Origin: DATKJY01 sp964540105
GTDB taxonomy: Bacteria > Zixibacteria > MSB-5A5 > GN15 > FEB-12
Reading direction: 5' to 3'
Length of the DNA stretch: 64,000 nt
Assembly: GCA_964540105.1 (NCBI GenBank)
Contig: CAZILL010000001.1
Coordinates: forward strand, 310,001 to 374,000
Shown here piece by piece: positions 62,493 to 64,000 of this stretch. How positions within the stretch are numbered: the stretch's first letter is position 1; every line of letters begins with the position of its first letter. Both the position numbers and the translations under genes were made by a program. The notes beneath the pieces were generated by a model. It saw only the letters and a program-made list of their open reading frames with translations. It had not been told where the DNA came from and did no database searches.

Positions 62493-62522
62493 ATTCGGCT
62501 CGGGTCGCGGACCGAGCCGAAT
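62493..62522. repeat. Perfect 11-base inverted repeat beyond the lipoprotein gene
   Basis: ATTCGGCTCGG (62493-62503) and CCGAGCCGAAT (62512-62522) form a perfect stem with an eight-base loop. It lies 32 bases past the stop of the minus-strand lipoprotein gene, and no T-tract follows in that direction, so its role as terminator is uncertain. Confidence 0.6.
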
Positions 62523-62554
62523 AGGTGGTGGTCAATCTTCGTCAGTTCAAGTGG

Positions 62555-63712
62555 TCAGTGTCCTCCCCGACCATGACCATTATCTTCCCGCATCCCATGC
62601 TCGAAGTCCTCGGAATGATCCTCGAACCGATCGTCATCTTTGCCTTCCATGCCGTCGTCGTCACGCCCGAAGCAGCCAACTCTCCAACGCCCCTGCATGA
62701 AGCCATTAGGCCGCTTTTCGGAGCTCTGGAACTTCCCTTTGACAATCCCAATCAGCTGGACGTTGGCATTGTAGATACCGCCGCGGAACCAACCGCCGGC
62801 GCGCAAAAATGCCATGCTATCCGCGTGCTCATTGGGCCTCTGGCCCCAGAAACCGCGCAGCAAGCCTTCGAAGCGTCCATCTTTGTCGATCCACTTGCCA
62901 AAGAATATCTTCTTGCCGGAGTCGTTCGTCCCGAAGCTCCCGCGCAGATATCCGTCGATCAGGCCGCCGCGCGAAATCCACATGCCATCGAACACACCCG
63001 CGCCGGTGGAATCATAACCCCAATGACCGTTCAGGAAACCGCGCGGGCAGAAAAGCCGCTCGTAGCGGAAGGCGTGAAAGGCCACGGCGTTTGAATCTTC
63101 CAGATTCACTATCGTATCAAGGGCAAATAGCTCGCTCAATAGGAAGGTGCGAGAATAAGGACCGGTCTCAAAGCGGACGGTCACAGGACCCGCCACTCCT
63201 GAATCCAATAACCACATAGCCGGCGGGACAATAAGATCGACCGCGATACCGTCGTTGCATGGTCCGGTCTGTGAAATCCACGAGACCGTCTTGCGGTCTG
63301 TACGCGGCAGGATTGTGTCCGTGCGGTGTTCGAAGCGGACCTTGCGACGCACAATCAACGCTCCGCGGGAGATCGAGAGCGATCCGTTCCAATTAGTAAT
63401 ACTCGTCACGGTGGAATCACAGGGAATCCGCCCCCACATAACGCGCAGGTGATAGACCCCGGAGTTGCTATCGGCCAAGAGTGAATCGATCAGACCCAGA
63501 TTCGCAATCGGGTCATTCACGGATTTCTCATTGGCAACCGACGCGGCCACAGTCGGATCTCCGAATCCGGGCGCTTCGGGTGATGTCGTGAACCCGCCGA
63601 ATTGCGATTCAATACTCTTATTATTCCCCGGCTGGGTTGGGCTGTTTGAGCAGCCCGCCAGCCACACCAGTAGGGTAGCGCTCAAAGCAACCAAGACGAC
63701 TTTTCTGAACAT
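62555..63712 (-). CDS. Lipoprotein with MORN-like repeats and His/Asp-rich tail
   Basis: This 385-residue protein has a lipoprotein signal peptide with lipobox LAGC (Cys about residue 21). Residues about 235-350 hold four MORN-like repeats of the form G-W-x-x-x-G-x-x-x-G (GHWGYDSTGAGVFDG, GKWIDKDGRFEGL, GGWFRGGIY, KGKFQSSE). The last 40 residues are rich in Asp, Glu and His (DDDGMEGKDDD ... NGHGRGGH), suggesting metal binding. No named family is recognised. A palindrome about 100 bases upstream may be its operator. Confidence 0.65.
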   Translation of the reverse strand: MFRKVVLVALSATLLVWLAGCSNSPTQPGNNKSIESQFGGFTTSPEAPGFGDPTVAASVANEKSVNDPIANLGLIDSLLADSNSGVYHLRVMWGRIPCDSTVTSITNWNGSLSISRGALIVRRKVRFEHRTDTILPRTDRKTVSWISQTGPCNDGIAVDLIVPPAMWLLDSGVAGPVTVRFETGPYSRTFLLSELFALDTIVNLEDSNAVAFHAFRYERLFCPRGFLNGHWGYDSTGAGVFDGMWISRGGLIDGYLRGSFGTNDSGKKIFFGKWIDKDGRFEGLLRGFWGQRPNEHADSMAFLRAGGWFRGGIYNANVQLIGIVKGKFQSSEKRPNGFMQGRWRVGCFGRDDDGMEGKDDDRFEDHSEDFEHGMREDNGHGRGGH

Positions 63713-63810
63713 ATACCATTCTCCTTTCGATCAAACGTTCCTGACTCGGTATCAGCGTAGTACATAACAACTCCCGTGCCGGCTACCGAGACAGATGTAA
63801 CTTGTTGACT

Positions 63811-63824
63811 ATTATCATGATAAT
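63811..63824. promoter_or_regulatory. Perfect 14-base palindrome upstream of the lipoprotein gene
   Basis: ATTATCATGATAAT is perfectly symmetric and lies 99 bases upstream of the lipoprotein ATG on the minus strand, right after a TTGACT on the plus strand. It is a candidate repressor site. The remaining bases to 64000 show no feature I can support. Confidence 0.4.
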
Positions 63825-64000
63825 GGAAAGCAGAGAACTCTTGTCGCTGATTTTCCCCGTACCATTTGGTACAGCTGTTGATTTGTGAACCAGACGGGAC
63901 GTGGGAAGCTCGCTGGGATGGCTCAGTTTCGCTCGGGGCGAAGCGGTTGATTCTCATGAACGCAGGCGAAACCACGTAACCGACCACCCGAGTTTGACTT

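Overview
The window looks like chromosomal DNA (roughly 55% GC by eye) from a Gram-negative bacterium of the wider FCB/Zixibacteria-like assemblage. Three things point there: a giant secreted protein ending in a T9SS/FlgD-type tail with the YPNPFNP motif and carrying dockerin-like and cohesin-like parts; many multiheme c-type cytochromes; and outer-membrane machinery (TolC-like, TonB-dependent receptor). The lineage is inference; no rRNA or tRNA gene is present to test it.

Layout. 1-1126: 3' end of rpoN followed by hpf. 1232-3060: a Cys/Met-metabolism PLP enzyme and a hemerythrin-like protein. 3098-4527: a visibly AT-richer patch with a self-inhibited Fic protein. 4528-11217: a TetR-led operon for a drug-type ABC exporter (TolC, HlyD lipoprotein, two separate ATPases, two permeases) that resembles E. 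coli ybiH(cecR)-ybhGFSR, with YbhF split in two and a TolC added. 11227-13754: a TIGR01777 epimerase and an ImcH-like heptaheme NapC/NirT cytochrome. 13959-19385: two overlapping DUF3857/transglutaminase-like proteins, the first without its catalytic residues, then a polytopic membrane protein. 19526-23193: TonB receptor, small barrel-like protein, trmB. 23203-27985 (minus): a four-gene electron-transfer operon with three multiheme cytochromes (15, 9 and 11 heme motifs) and a cytochrome b. 28114-32426 (minus): a MacAB-like transporter with two different permeases. 32617-34857: oligoendopeptidase F and a small Smr protein. 34917-43703 (minus): a 2928-residue secreted protein with about 23 Cys-containing modules. 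44232-48910: thyX, M32 carboxypeptidase, two small proteins and a membrane metallophosphoesterase. 49133-49573: a histone-H1-like lysine-rich tail fused to a SWIB domain. 49742-53011: DUF1015, a D-3-phosphoglycerate dehydrogenase-like protein and serC. 53087-57644: a GT39-type glycosyltransferase, then a serine-palmitoyltransferase-like PLP enzyme with a GNAT-like acyltransferase. 57753-63712: small lipoproteins, macro-domain protein, PAP2 phosphatase, YigZ, a divergent DprA-like protein, YkvA/DUF1232, a TPR lipoprotein and a lipoprotein with a His/Asp-rich tail.

How it fits together. The ImcH-like protein and the four-gene cytochrome operon could each take electrons from membrane quinol and pass them to the periplasm, as in Geobacter-type respiratory chains; no outer-membrane porin-cytochrome conduit is seen here, so the terminal acceptor is unknown. 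The SPT-like/GNAT pair suggests a bacterial sphingolipid (ceramide-like) route. The serine cluster lacks a visible phosphoserine phosphatase, and its DUF1015 member carries a ParB/SerK-like motif. The best candidates for something undescribed are the cytochrome operon, the modular giant protein with its internal block duplication, the active/inactive transglutaminase pair, and the DUF1015-serine cluster.
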